NCBI RefSeq assembly: GCF_900454495.1
Contig: NZ_UGSI01000001.1
Location: 124,001-188,000, forward strand
Origin: Paenibacillus macerans
GTDB lineage: Bacteria; Bacillota; Bacilli; Paenibacillales; Paenibacillaceae
Direction of reading: 5' to 3'
DNA: 64,000 nt
The notes beneath the pieces are model-generated. The model had not been told where the DNA came from. It saw only the letters and a program-made list of their open reading frames with translations, and did no database searches. Of this stretch, positions 17,685 through 26,793 are shown piece after piece. The position numbers and the translations under genes are program-made. Numbering within the stretch: position 1 is the stretch's first letter; each line of letters begins with the position of its first letter.

Positions 17685-18824
17685 ATGATTTATTTCGACC
17701 ACGCGGCGACAACGCCTCCATACAAGGAAGTAACCGAAACGGTGGCCGAGGTCATGGCCCGCCATTACGGGAACCCGTCTTCCCTGCACCGGCTCGGCGA
17801 GGAAAGCGATAGGCTGCTGAACAAGGCCCGTGAGGTGTGCGCGGCGGCGCTGTCGGTAAACCCTAAGGAGATTGTCTTTACGGGCGGGGCCACGGAAAGC
17901 AACAATACGGCGATTAAAGGGGCGGCCCTGCAGTATACTAACCGGGGAAAACATCTGATCACGACGGAAACCGAGCATCCGTCGGTCTACGAATGCTGCA
18001 AGCAGCTTGAGTCCTGGGGCTGGGAGGTTACCTATCTGCCGGTCGATGCGGACGGTCTGGTCGCCGCGGAACAGGTGCAGGCGGCGCTTCGTCAAGACAC
18101 CGTGCTCGTTTCGGTCATGCATGTCAATAATGAAACCGGGACGCTTCAGCCGGTGGCGGAAATCGGCGCGATGCTGAAGGATAAGGCGCCGCGGGTGTTG
18201 TTCCATGTGGACGGGGTGCAGGGATTCGGAAAGCTTCCGCTTGCGGTCAAAGGCTCCGGGATTGATTTATACAGCTTGTCCGCGCATAAACTAAGAGGGC
18301 CCAAAGGGGTCGGCCTGCTGTACGTCCGCGAAGGGCTGAAGCTGTCCCCGCTGCTGGCCGGCGGCGGCCAGGAAGGCGGTATACGCTCCGGTACGGAAAA
18401 CATTCCTTATATCGTCGCTTTCGCCAAGGCGCTGCGTCTTGCGAGCGAAGGGCAGCCTAGCCGGGCCGCCAAACTCGGGGCGCTGAAGGATCGCCTGCTC
18501 CGGGGAATGATAGCGCTGCCCGAGCTTTTGATCAATACGCCGGGGGCTTCCGCGCCGCATATCGTTCATTTTTCGTACCCGGGAACGAAAGCGGAAGCGC
18601 TGCTCCATATGCTGGAGGAGGAAGGGTTTTTCGTATCGACCCGCTCGGCTTGTTCTTCCAGGCGAAGCGAACCGAGCCGTGTGCTGCTGGCCATGGGAAG
18701 AAGCCCGGAGGCGGCATCGTCCGGCATTCGCATCAGCCTGGGGGAAGAACACCACGAACAGGATATTGACGCTTTGCTCGCCGCACTGAAAAAATCGGTT
18801 CAGCGTCTGCAAAGCTTACGATAG
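17685..18824 (+). CDS. nifZ: Cysteine desulfurase, NifZ-type partner of ThiI
   Basis: PLP-dependent class V aminotransferase-fold enzyme moving sulfur from cysteine to an acceptor. The 379 residues begin MIYFDHAATTPPYKEV and contain the PLP lysine in SLSAHKLRGPKG and the active-site cysteine in TRSACSSR. The adjacent thiI shows its likely job: persulfide donor for 4-thiouridine in tRNA, as the B. subtilis NifZ-ThiI pair does. ATG 17685 follows GAAGGTG; an open extension upstream overlaps the terminator and is not credible. Confidence 0.92.
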   Translation: MIYFDHAATTPPYKEVTETVAEVMARHYGNPSSLHRLGEESDRLLNKAREVCAAALSVNPKEIVFTGGATESNNTAIKGAALQYTNRGKHLITTETEHPSVYECCKQLESWGWEVTYLPVDADGLVAAEQVQAALRQDTVLVSVMHVNNETGTLQPVAEIGAMLKDKAPRVLFHVDGVQGFGKLPLAVKGSGIDLYSLSAHKLRGPKGVGLLYVREGLKLSPLLAGGGQEGGIRSGTENIPYIVAFAKALRLASEGQPSRAAKLGALKDRLLRGMIALPELLINTPGASAPHIVHFSYPGTKAEALLHMLEEEGFFVSTRSACSSRRSEPSRVLLAMGRSPEAASSGIRISLGEEHHEQDIDALLAALKKSVQRLQSLR

Positions 18825-18838
18825 GAGAGAACACGGTT

Positions 18839-20077
18839 ATGTTGTTGTACGATATGCTGCTGCTCCGTTTCGGAGAAATTACGGTCAAAGGGCGGAACCG
18901 TCCCCGCTTTGAACATGTAGCGCTCAAGCACGTAAAGGCGCTTCTTCGCAATTACCCGCGAACGGAAATCCGCAGGGAGTTCGGGCGGATTTACATCGTG
19001 CTGAACGGCGAGCCCGCCCAGGCGATCATCGAGTCGCTGAAAAATGTGTTCGGCTTGACTTCGATCAGCCCGGTCAAGGTGGCCGTCTCGCGGTTGGAGG
19101 ACATTGTGGCCGCGGCCGTATCTTTTGTGGAGGAGGCGTCCGTCAAAGAAGGAACGACGTTTAAAGTGCATGCCCGGCGCGTGTGGAAGGCGTTCCCCCA
19201 TTCCTCCCAGGAAATGAACCACCTGGTCAGCAAGCCGATCCTGAATGCGTGTCCGCAATTGAAAGTGGACGTGCACAAGCCGGAGCTCGAACTGCGCGTG
19301 GAAATTCGCGAGCAGGGAACCTATTTGTACTCCGAGGTCATTCCCGGTCCCGGAGGGTTCCCGCGGGGCACGAACGGCAAAGCGATGCTGCTGCTGTCCG
19401 GCGGAATCGACAGTCCGGTGGCCGGCTGGTCCGCGATGCGGCGGGGGCTTGAAATCGAATGCGTGCATTTCCACAGCTACCCGTTCACGAGCAAGAAGGC
19501 GGAGCAAAAGGTGATCGATCTGGCCGCCGTGTTGTCCAAATATGCCGGGGAAATCAAACTGCATCTCGTGCCGTTTACGGACATTCAGACGTCTTTGGCG
19601 CAAACGGGGCAGGACAATCTGATCATCACCCTGATGCGGAGGGCGATGCTGCGCATCGCTACCCAGCTAGCCGAACGCAGCGGCGCTTTGGCGCTGGTGA
19701 CGGGGGACAGCCTAGGCCAGGTGGCGAGCCAAACGTTGTCCAGCATGAACGCGATTGGGCGGGCCACTGACCTGCCGCTGCTCCGTCCGCTGGTCATGAG
19801 CGACAAACTGGACATTATCGCCTTGGCGCAGCAGATCGGAACGTACGATTTGTCGATTTTGCCTTACGAAGACTGCTGCACATTGTTTGTGCCCAAATCG
19901 CCTTCGACCAATCCGAATTTGCGGATATTGGAAAATGTCGAGCGCTCGCTGACGGATTTGCCGCAGCAGATCGATCGGGCGGTCGAGGAGACGGAGACGA
20001 TCCTGATCCGGCCGGGACGCGAAATCAAACGTAAATCGTCTGCGGAAGAGGAAGTCGTGCAGAGCAAGTGGTTTTGA
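18839..20077 (+). CDS. thiI: tRNA 4-thiouridine synthetase ThiI
   Basis: Adenylates U8 of tRNA and inserts sulfur. The 412-residue product has a ferredoxin-like and THUMP domain (about 1-165) and the PP-loop ATP-pyrophosphatase motif LLSGGIDSPVAGW (about 184-196). It ends without a rhodanese domain, the Bacillus form that takes sulfur from the neighbouring NifZ-like enzyme. ATG 18839 follows TAGGAGAG, 14 bp after the desulfurase stop. Confidence 0.95.
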   Translation: MLLYDMLLLRFGEITVKGRNRPRFEHVALKHVKALLRNYPRTEIRREFGRIYIVLNGEPAQAIIESLKNVFGLTSISPVKVAVSRLEDIVAAAVSFVEEASVKEGTTFKVHARRVWKAFPHSSQEMNHLVSKPILNACPQLKVDVHKPELELRVEIREQGTYLYSEVIPGPGGFPRGTNGKAMLLLSGGIDSPVAGWSAMRRGLEIECVHFHSYPFTSKKAEQKVIDLAAVLSKYAGEIKLHLVPFTDIQTSLAQTGQDNLIITLMRRAMLRIATQLAERSGALALVTGDSLGQVASQTLSSMNAIGRATDLPLLRPLVMSDKLDIIALAQQIGTYDLSILPYEDCCTLFVPKSPSTNPNLRILENVERSLTDLPQQIDRAVEETETILIRPGREIKRKSSAEEEVVQSKWF

Positions 20078-20103
20078 ACATAGGTACGGTCGCAATGCAA
20101 AAG

Positions 20104-20145
20104 CGCGAGCACAGAGGTGCGATCCCTCGATGCTCGCGTTTTTTT
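20104..20145. terminator. Terminator between thiI and the convergent terC-like gene
   Basis: CGCGAGCA (20104-20111) pairs with TGCTCGCG (20131-20138), followed by seven T. A T-rich stretch on the other strand makes it usable in both directions. Confidence 0.85.
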
Positions 20146-20174
20146 GCGCTGAGTCTCCTGACTTTTCTCGGCCT

Positions 20175-20879
20175 TTAGCGGGTTGCCGGATGAGTGCTGG
20201 CGTTGTCCTTTTCTTTCTGCTGGCGTCTTTTCTTCAAGAAGCCGGCCAGCAGTACACCGCAGATTACGACGGCGATCAACCCGTATCGGAGGCCGGGGTT
20301 GTCCTCAAAGAACGCAAGAAAATGCGGTTCCTCCGTAATCATTTTAGCTGCGGTATAAGCCAGCACGGCCGCCCCCAGGTAGGCGATCCACGGAAACTTC
20401 TCCAGCAGCTTGATAAACAACGTGCTTCCCCAGACCACGATCGGCACGCTGATCAAGAGGCCGATTGCGACGAGGACCATGTGGCGCTGGGAAGCGCCGG
20501 CGACCGCGATCACATTGTCGAGGCCCATGGCGGCGTCGGCGATGACGATCGTCCGCACGGCCGGCCATAGCTTATCCTTGGCTTCGATGCTGTCGTGGTC
20601 GCCTTCATCGGCTAGCACTTTGTAGGCGATAAAAATCAGCATCAGTCCGCCGGCAGCCAGCAGCCACGGAATGCCGAGCAGCCAAACGACGATCAAGGTC
20701 GCCGCAATCCGCAGAATGACGGCGCCGCCGGTTCCGTAAATAATCGCCTTCTTCTGCACGGTGCGGGGGAGCTTTCTCGCGGCCATCCCGATGACGATGG
20801 CGTTGTCTCCCGCCAAAATCAGATCAATAAATACGATATTGATCAAGGACAGGAAAAAAGCCGCACTAAATAATTCCAT
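20175..20879 (-). CDS. TerC family integral membrane protein
   Basis: A 234-residue protein with about seven transmembrane helices and the TerC signatures DLILAGDNAIVIGMA (about 17-31) and DAAMGLDNVIAVAG, whose paired Asp-Asn residues lie in the membrane. The family includes manganese exporters (YkoY, YceF, MntY-type) that metalate exported proteins; the ion here is inferred. Start ATG 20879 follows AAGGAAGTG; an upstream start at 20933 lacks a site. A charged tail follows the last helix. It is divergent from a second TerC gene. Confidence 0.88.
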   Translation of the reverse strand: MELFSAAFFLSLINIVFIDLILAGDNAIVIGMAARKLPRTVQKKAIIYGTGGAVILRIAATLIVVWLLGIPWLLAAGGLMLIFIAYKVLADEGDHDSIEAKDKLWPAVRTIVIADAAMGLDNVIAVAGASQRHMVLVAIGLLISVPIVVWGSTLFIKLLEKFPWIAYLGAAVLAYTAAKMITEEPHFLAFFEDNPGLRYGLIAVVICGVLLAGFLKKRRQQKEKDNASTHPATR

Positions 20880-21002
20880 TAAGGTCACTTCCTTATAAAC
20901 GTAAATACGTATTAACGCTCCAAAAGGGTTCACTTGTCCGAAAGACGATGTTTCAGAATGGCATAGCTTGGCTCAATTCCTCATACAAGTTGTAAGGGAG
21001 GG

Positions 21003-21671
21003 ATGAGCGTGGAGCAGTTGATTTTATTGTCGGAAATATTGATTATAAATCTGGTGCTAAGCGGCGATAACGCGGTGGTTATCGCGATGGCCAGCAAAAG
21101 CCTGCCGCTGCAGCAGCGCAAACAGGCGGTTTGGTGGGGCGCCCTGGGAGCGGTTCTGCTACGCTGCGCGCTTACCTGGATCGCCGTCATTTTGTTGAAG
21201 ATTCCTTTTATTCACGCAGCGGGAGGGCTTCTTCTTGCGGGGATCGCCTTCAAGCTGCTGCTTCCGGCGCATGAGGACGATACCCGCGTTTCCGGGGCGG
21301 CATCGATGTGGAAAGCGGTGCAGACGATTCTGGCCGCGGATTTCGTGATGAGCCTGGACAACGTCCTAGCCATTGCCGCGCTTGCGAAAGGCGACTTGTC
21401 CATCCTTGTGATCGGCATCGCCATCAGTATTCCGATCGTCGTCTGGGGCAGCAATCTGATCGCCGATTGGCTGCAGCGCCTGCCGATCCTAACCTACGCG
21501 GGGGCCGGCATCCTCGGTTATACGGCCGGCGACATGTTTCTGCAGGATCCGCAGCTGGGCCCGGCGCTGGCGGCAGCCTTGCCCAACGTGACCCATGCCG
21601 TCCCGGCCGCGGTTGCCGTGCTCGTTATTATGTTCGGCTGGATGAAAAAATATAAGGCCGGCCGCGGCTGA
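21003..21671 (+). CDS. TerC family integral membrane protein (second paralogue)
   Basis: A 222-residue seven-helix protein with NLVLSGDNAVVIAMA (about 17-31) and DFVMSLDNVLAIAA, the same intramembrane Asp-Asn pairs as its divergent neighbour, but only moderate overall similarity. It lacks the long charged tail. The intergenic region shared with the other TerC gene is 123 bp; I do not see a yybP-ykoY manganese riboswitch in it. Start ATG 21003 follows AAGGGAGGG. Confidence 0.88.
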   Translation: MSVEQLILLSEILIINLVLSGDNAVVIAMASKSLPLQQRKQAVWWGALGAVLLRCALTWIAVILLKIPFIHAAGGLLLAGIAFKLLLPAHEDDTRVSGAASMWKAVQTILAADFVMSLDNVLAIAALAKGDLSILVIGIAISIPIVVWGSNLIADWLQRLPILTYAGAGILGYTAGDMFLQDPQLGPALAAALPNVTHAVPAAVAVLVIMFGWMKKYKAGRG

Positions 21672-21847
21672 ATCGCCTGGAAGCAAGGGAACGGTCGCCT
21701 TTCGGGCCTAGCGAAAATCATTTTTCGGAAGCGCAGGGGGGAGGAGTGGTTTTTTGCCCGATTTTCAGCTAAACTGGAAGAGAACAGGGATGTCGTAATT
21801 TGCTGCGGCTTGTCCCTCATTGTCTTCTGGAAGGTGTGTGATGGATC

Positions 21848-22348
21848 GTGTCCGACAACAACAAGCTGATGACGGGGATTTTGATTCTGGCTGCCGGGAT
21901 CGTCATCCTCCTGGGGAAATTGGGTTTTTTCAGTTTTCTCGGAAGAGCGTTTTGGCCGCTGCTTCTGCTGATTCCCGGAATTGTGCTGCACCTGTGGCAT
22001 TTCTGGAGAAAGGGACCTTCCGAGCTGCTCCTGCCCGGGGCGATATTGGTCGTATATAGCATCGTTTTCTTCATCGGCATCATCGGCGGGTGGGGAACGC
22101 TGAAATACACCTGGCCGCTGTTTTTCTTGGGAATTGCCGTCGGTTTGTTCGAATACGACTATTTTTCGCCGCGCCGCCAGAGCGGAATGTTCATCGCGGC
22201 GCTGATCATCGGTGCGATTTCCGTCATTCTGCTGGGGTGGACGTTATTTTCGCTGTCGCTGATTTATGTTCTTGCCATCCTGCTCATTATCGGCGGGATT
22301 TGGCTTATCGTGGCGAGAGGCCGCGGGAAAAACCGGAGCATCTGGTAA
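21848..22348 (+). CDS. Small membrane protein, DUF5668/LiaF-TM-like
   Basis: A 166-residue protein with about five to six hydrophobic helices and almost no soluble part. The opening LMTGILILAAGIVILLGKLGFF resembles the LiaF transmembrane/DUF5668 type seen near envelope stress genes, but no two-component system is nearby. GTG 21848 follows GGAAGGTGTG. A promoter and terminator lie just downstream. Function unknown. Confidence 0.65.
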   Translation: MSDNNKLMTGILILAAGIVILLGKLGFFSFLGRAFWPLLLLIPGIVLHLWHFWRKGPSELLLPGAILVVYSIVFFIGIIGGWGTLKYTWPLFFLGIAVGLFEYDYFSPRRQSGMFIAALIIGAISVILLGWTLFSLSLIYVLAILLIIGGIWLIVARGRGKNRSIW

Positions 22349-22362
22349 CGACATGCAAGTTC

Positions 22363-22390
22363 TTGAATTCTGCGCGATTTCGCGTATAAT
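22363..22390 (+). promoter_or_regulatory. SigA-like promoter in the typA upstream region
   Basis: TTGAAT (22363-22368), a 16-bp spacer and TATAAT (22385-22390). A start near 22397 would put a terminator hairpin only about 8 nt into the transcript. Confidence 0.6.
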
Positions 22391-22404
22391 ATAAGGGATA
22401 AGTC

Positions 22405-22436
22405 AAGCGTCGGCATTTTGTCCGGCGCTTTGTTTT
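22405..22436 (+). terminator. Terminator or leader attenuator upstream of typA
   Basis: AAGCGTCGG (22405-22413) pairs with CCGGCGCTT (22422-22430) followed by TGTTTTG. It may end the upstream membrane-protein gene or attenuate transcripts from the promoter at 22363-22390. Confidence 0.65.
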
Positions 22437-22441
22437 GTGGC

Positions 22442-22630
22442 AGTTGAACTAAAGAAAAGGCGGGAGCTAGGCGGGGAGTGTGAAATGATTCTGAAGAAAC
22501 GGCAGTGGTCGCCTTTGTGAGCGGATTTCTTCCTTGTTGGAATCTATAAAATCATAGAAATCCGCGAACAGCAGCGATCGTAAGAACATTTCACACGGCT
22601 GCCCTATTCCCTACAATCATTCGTTCAACT
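22442..22630 (+). repeat. Interspersed repeat family 2, copy A
   Basis: A 189-bp element bounded by AGTTGAAC (22442-22449) and GTTCAACT (22623-22630), with a nested pair GTGTGAAAT (22478-22486) and ATTTCACAC (22588-22596). Further in, GCGGATTTC and GAAATCCGC form a third arm. The core 22478-22596 is about 96% identical to the reverse complement of 33038-33157. No coding frame; it looks like a MITE. It ends 42 bp before the typA start. Confidence 0.88.
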
Positions 22631-22671
22631 TTTATAGAAATAAAGAGACGAAAGGATATGGAGATAAACCT

Positions 22672-24513
22672 ATGCATGATAGAAGTCAAATCCGCAACAT
22701 TGCGATTATTGCTCACGTAGACCATGGCAAAACGACGCTAGTCGACAAGCTGCTGCAGCAATCCGGGATTTTCCGGGAAAACGAAGCCGTTCAGGAGCGG
22801 GCGATGGACTCCAACGACCTGGAACGCGAACGCGGCATCACGATTTTGGCCAAAAATACGGCCATCACGTACAAAGATTATCTGATCAACATCGTGGATA
22901 CCCCGGGACACGCCGATTTCGGCGGCGAGGTGGAACGGATCATGAAGATGGTCGATGGCGTACTGCTGGTCGTCGACGCTTACGAAGGCTGCATGCCGCA
23001 GACGAAATTCGTACTGCGCAAAGCGCTGGAGCACCACTTGACGCCGATCGTCGTCGTCAACAAAATCGACCGTCCGGCCGCGCGTCCGGCCGAAGTCATC
23101 GACGAGGTTCTGGACCTGTTCATTGAGCTGGAAGCTAGCGACGAGCAGCTGGATTTCCCGGTCGTTTACGCGTCCGCTCTGAACGGAACGTCCAGCCTTG
23201 ATCCGGAAAAACAGGACGACAACATGCTGGCCCTGTACGAAACGATTATTGAACATATTCCGGCGCCGACCGAAAACGTCGAAGAGCCGCTGCAATTCCT
23301 CGTTACGCTGATGGACTATAACGAATATTTGGGGCGGATCGCGATCGGACGCGTCAACCGCGGCGTCATCCGCCAGGGACAGCCCGTGGCCGTGATGACG
23401 CGCGACGGCGGCAAAAAATCGGCCCGCATCGAGAAGCTGTTCGGGTTCCAAGGCCTTCGCCGCGTGGAAATCGAGGAAGCCGGCGCCGGCGACATTGTCG
23501 CCGTGGCGGGGATCAAGGACATCAACATCGGCGAAACGATCGCCGACCCGAATCAGCCCGAGGCGCTGCCTGTCCTGAAAATTGACGAGCCTACGCTGCA
23601 AATGACGTTCCTCGTCAACAACAGTCCGTTTGCCGGCCGCGAAGGGAAATGGGTCACCTCCCGCAAGCTGCGCGAACGCCTCTTCAAGGAGCTTGAAACG
23701 GACGTATCGCTGCGGGTGGACGAGACCGACAGCCCGGACGCGTTTGTCGTGTCCGGACGCGGCGAACTGCACCTCGGCATCCTGATTGAAAATATGCGCC
23801 GCGAAGGCTACGAGCTCCAAGTGTCCAAACCGGAGGTTATCGTCCGCGAGATTGACGGCGTGAAGATGGAGCCGATCGAACGGCTGCTGATCGACGTTCC
23901 TGAAGAAAGCATGGGCGCGGTGATGGAGAGCCTGGGCTCCCGTAAGGCCGAAATGGTGAACATGATCAACAACGGAAGCGGCCAGGTGCGGCTTGAGTTC
24001 CTGATCCCGGCCCGCGGACTCATCGGGTACCGTACGCATTTCCTGACCTTGACCCGCGGCTACGGCGTTATGAACCATGCTTTTGACAGCTATGGTCCTT
24101 ATGCGGGCGGCCAGGTCGGCGGACGCCATGAAGGCGTGCTCGTTTCGAGCGAAAACGGCGTATCGACGCTGTACGGCATTTTGTCCATCGAGGATCGCGG
24201 GATTTTGTTCGTTGAACCGGGCACCGAAATTTACGAGGGCATGATCGTCGGCGAACATACGCGCGACAACGACATTGTCGTGAACATCTGCAAGGAAAAG
24301 CAGCTCACCAACGTCCGTTCGGCAACGAAGGACGAAACGGTCAAGATGAAAACGCCGCGGCTTTTTTCGCTGGAGCAGGCGCTGGAGTATTTGAACGACG
24401 ACGAGTACTGCGAGATTACGCCGAAATCGGTTCGCCTGCGCAAAAAGATTTTGAACAAAAGCGAACGCGAACGGGCCGAAAAACATCGCAAAATGTCGGA
24501 GGCCAATTTATAA
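22672..24513 (+). CDS. typA: Ribosome-associated GTPase TypA/BipA
   Basis: Translational GTPase of 613 residues related to EF-G, involved in 50S assembly and stress growth. It shows G1 AHVDHGKTT (about 14-22), the switch sequence ERERGITILAKNTAI, G3 DTPGHADFGGEVER and G4 NKIDRPAARP, followed by the domain II/III/V blocks and the C-terminal BipA-specific domain. Start ATG 22672 follows AAAGGATATGGAG. In B. subtilis the homologue ylaG is followed by ylaH, as here. Confidence 0.97.
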   Translation: MHDRSQIRNIAIIAHVDHGKTTLVDKLLQQSGIFRENEAVQERAMDSNDLERERGITILAKNTAITYKDYLINIVDTPGHADFGGEVERIMKMVDGVLLVVDAYEGCMPQTKFVLRKALEHHLTPIVVVNKIDRPAARPAEVIDEVLDLFIELEASDEQLDFPVVYASALNGTSSLDPEKQDDNMLALYETIIEHIPAPTENVEEPLQFLVTLMDYNEYLGRIAIGRVNRGVIRQGQPVAVMTRDGGKKSARIEKLFGFQGLRRVEIEEAGAGDIVAVAGIKDINIGETIADPNQPEALPVLKIDEPTLQMTFLVNNSPFAGREGKWVTSRKLRERLFKELETDVSLRVDETDSPDAFVVSGRGELHLGILIENMRREGYELQVSKPEVIVREIDGVKMEPIERLLIDVPEESMGAVMESLGSRKAEMVNMINNGSGQVRLEFLIPARGLIGYRTHFLTLTRGYGVMNHAFDSYGPYAGGQVGGRHEGVLVSSENGVSTLYGILSIEDRGILFVEPGTEIYEGMIVGEHTRDNDIVVNICKEKQLTNVRSATKDETVKMKTPRLFSLEQALEYLNDDEYCEITPKSVRLRKKILNKSERERAEKHRKMSEANL

Positions 24514-24554
24514 TAAAAAGGTAATGAAATGGTACTTGCATTATCCTTTTAAAG

Positions 24555-24727
24555 AGGTAGTTCAAAAAGTCAACTTTTGATCACGAAGCGGGACAGGAAA
24601 CGGATTCGACGTCGAATCTTGAATTCAGCTGGGCCTTCCGTTGCTCACGTAGGCTCACCTACGCTCCGCTACTCAGTCCCTAGCTTCATTCAACCTTCTC
24701 GGTGCTGAAAACCTGACTTTTTGAACT
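24555..24727 (+). repeat. Interspersed repeat family 1, copy R2
   Basis: A 173-bp element between typA and ylaH. The perfect 14-bp terminal repeats AGTTCAAAAAGTCA (24559-24572) and TGACTTTTTGAACT (24714-24727) bound it; the left end is preceded by GAGGT as in the other copies. It shares long internal blocks (GATCACGAAG, AATCTTGAATTCAGC, CAACCTTCTCGGTGCTG) with R1 and R3. No coding frame. Confidence 0.9.
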
Positions 24728-24749
24728 CGTAATAAAGGAGGACGCCCCA

Positions 24750-25058
24750 TTGCAAGCTTGGTTTGCGCAACATCCGGTCATTTCGTATCTGCTGATTTTG
24801 GTGCTGATCATTTTCGTGTACAACAAGGTATTTCGCGCGCAGCAAAAGCTTCCGCTATGGAAGGAAGCGATTCTGTATCTGCTTATGGCGATAGGTTCTT
24901 TCCTGCTGCTTATTTTTCAAATCGATAAGCTGCCGATTATCCAATGCCTTCTGGTTGCCGTTGCGCTGATGCTGATGGTGCGTATCCGCTATTTTGTCGA
25001 AGGGCGGCAAAAGAAAAAAGATGGGGCGAACCCGACCTCGGGCGACAAGTCGGCATAA
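24750..25058 (+). CDS. ylaH: YlaH-like membrane protein
   Basis: A 102-residue protein with three hydrophobic helices (about 8-27, 38-57 and 60-80) and a Lys-rich tail. Its place after typA and its features fit the YlaH family; function unknown. The start is TTG 24750, preceded by AAAGGAGGACG. The family 1 repeat copy R2 lies between it and typA. Confidence 0.8.
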   Translation: MQAWFAQHPVISYLLILVLIIFVYNKVFRAQQKLPLWKEAILYLLMAIGSFLLLIFQIDKLPIIQCLLVAVALMLMVRIRYFVEGRQKKKDGANPTSGDKSA

Positions 25059-25147
25059 TTTTCCGGGAAATAAACCGGTAACTTTTCAGCGATGCGGTTC
25101 GTCTTTTAGATGCGGCTTAATATCACAGAAATAAGGTGTTTAATTGT

Positions 25148-26239
25148 ATGAGTTCCAATCGCAGCGGTTTGCCTCCCAGAAAGCAAACCCAAAGCCGGTC
25201 CACGAAAAAAACGCTAAAGAAGAAAAAAAAACCTAGCGGTATCAGGACATTTTTCAAAATCCTGCTGACGGTCATGATCGTTGCAATCATCGGCGCCGGG
25301 TTATATGCGGGATATTTGATCTACACGACCGATCAGGTGATCGATGCAACGGGCACATCGGGAAAGGTGGCTCCGGAGAAATCGGCCAAGGTCAAGCCGC
25401 TTACGATGCTGCTGCTCGGAACGGATTATCGTCCGGAAACCGGGACGCACCTCAGCGACGTGATGATGGTGGTTGCGATGAATCCGAACACCAAATCCGC
25501 TACGATCGTGTCGCTGCCTCGCGATACCAAGCTTGAAATGGACGGCTATAAAACGAACAAAATCAACGCGTTTTATCCGAACTTCCTGGTGGCGGAGAAA
25601 AAAAGCGGCATTCCGGCGGAACAGGAAATGAAGACGATGATGAGCAAATTTTTCGGTACTTCGATCGATTACGTGACGGTGATCAACTTCCAAGGTTTTC
25701 GCGATATCGTCGACGCTTTGGGCGGTGTGGATGTCAATGTCGACGCCGATATGTGTTACCGGGACAGAGCCGACGGCACGGATATCAACTTGAAGAAGGG
25801 GGCGCAGCACCTGAACGGGGAAGATGCGCTTGGGTATGTCCGGTACCGGAAGTCCAACTGCAGACCGAGAACGAAAGGCTCCGACGATTTTGACCGCAAC
25901 CGGCGCCAGAATGAAGTGCTCCATGCTTTGATCGATCAGGCCAAATCGCTTAACGGGGTTTTGGGAGCGGGCAAAGTGATCCAATCCGTCGGCAAAAACC
26001 TGGAGACGGACCTGGAATCGGAACAAATGAAAAACCTGATTTCCGCCTATTGGGATATTTCCAAGGAAAACGTGGATTTCATGCCGGTCACCGGGGATTG
26101 GAAAAGCCCTTTCGTATATTTGCACCAGGACGAGCTTGACGCGGCCAAACAAGCTTTGAAGGATGAGCTTGCCGGGACGAAGCAGCCGGCCCGGGAAGAT
26201 AACGCCGCGGAGGCGGCGGACGGGTCATTGAACGATTGA
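25148..26239 (+). CDS. LytR-CpsA-Psr (LCP) family glycopolymer transferase
   Basis: Attaches anionic glycopolymers such as teichoic or teichuronic acids to peptidoglycan. The 363-residue type II membrane protein has a very basic cytoplasmic head (KKTLKKKKK), one transmembrane helix (about 35-60) and an extracellular LCP domain with LLLGTDYRPETGTHLSDVMM, SLPRDTK, YVTVINFQGFRDIVDALGGVDV and YVRYRKS, the conserved pyrophosphate-binding arginines and aspartates. Start ATG 25148 follows TAAGGTG. The tail after 335 is low-complexity. Confidence 0.92.
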   Translation: MSSNRSGLPPRKQTQSRSTKKTLKKKKKPSGIRTFFKILLTVMIVAIIGAGLYAGYLIYTTDQVIDATGTSGKVAPEKSAKVKPLTMLLLGTDYRPETGTHLSDVMMVVAMNPNTKSATIVSLPRDTKLEMDGYKTNKINAFYPNFLVAEKKSGIPAEQEMKTMMSKFFGTSIDYVTVINFQGFRDIVDALGGVDVNVDADMCYRDRADGTDINLKKGAQHLNGEDALGYVRYRKSNCRPRTKGSDDFDRNRRQNEVLHALIDQAKSLNGVLGAGKVIQSVGKNLETDLESEQMKNLISAYWDISKENVDFMPVTGDWKSPFVYLHQDELDAAKQALKDELAGTKQPAREDNAAEAADGSLND

Positions 26240-26265
26240 AGGCAAGTTTTGCCTCGTGCTATAAT
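26236..26265 (+). promoter_or_regulatory. SigA-like promoter for the PNPOx-like gene
   Basis: TTGAAG (26236-26241), an 18-bp spacer and TATAAT (26260-26265). The spacer contains GGCAAGTTTTGCC, a small hairpin that may also serve the end of the LCP gene. Confidence 0.6.
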
Positions 26266-26337
26266 ATAATTAACAACAGGATGACTGAAGTTCCCTAAGT
26301 TTCATCCCTTGAAGGTTTAAGTGCAGGAGGGCTGGTA

Positions 26338-26793
26338 ATGATGTCAGAAACCGTCACCCAATTGTCCGATTCGCTTTACGCCTCTCTCCAGTCCGAGACG
26401 TTTGTGCTGCTGAATACGGTGGATCGGGAATCCGGGGGGCCGACGTCCAGCGCCATTTCATGGCTTTACGCCGTTGATCATGCCACGCTGCGGCTGGCTC
26501 TGGATCATCGTTCGAGGCTGGTCGGCAACATTAAGGCCAACCCCAGAGTTACGGTTTCGGTGTTCGGCAAAGAAACGATTTATGCCATTAATGGCCGGGC
26601 AACCGTTGTGCAGGACCCATTAGAAGGGGTTCCGTTCAAGATGTGCTGCTTCGATGTGCGCATCGACGCGGTTCGCAACGCTTTGTTTTACGGCGCGCAA
26701 CTAGTTTCCGCTCCGGTTTATGCCAAAGTATACGACCAGCGTGCCGCGGACATGCTGGACAGCCAAGTGTTTGCCGCAATGAAAAAAGCCTAG
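26338..26793 (+). CDS. Pyridoxamine 5'-phosphate oxidase-like flavoprotein
   Basis: A 151-residue single-domain protein with the split-barrel FMN-binding pattern: TFVLLNTVDRESGGPTSSAISWLYAVD, LRLALDHRSRLVGNIKANPRVTVSVFG and GRATVVQDP. It is too short for true PdxH and lacks its substrate residues, so it is a general PNPOx-like protein; substrate unknown. ATG 26338 follows GCAGGAGGGC. Confidence 0.8.
   Translation: MMSETVTQLSDSLYASLQSETFVLLNTVDRESGGPTSSAISWLYAVDHATLRLALDHRSRLVGNIKANPRVTVSVFGKETIYAINGRATVVQDPLEGVPFKMCCFDVRIDAVRNALFYGAQLVSAPVYAKVYDQRAADMLDSQVFAAMKKA

Noticed and set aside
20880..21002. Possible yybP-ykoY manganese riboswitch between the TerC genes
   Set aside because: The expected conserved loop sequences are not visible in the 123 bp on either strand.
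22738..24486. Minus-strand open frame of 582 codons opposite typA
   Set aside because: Fully inside the antisense of a secure gene, product without recognisable domains; shadow of high third-position GC.
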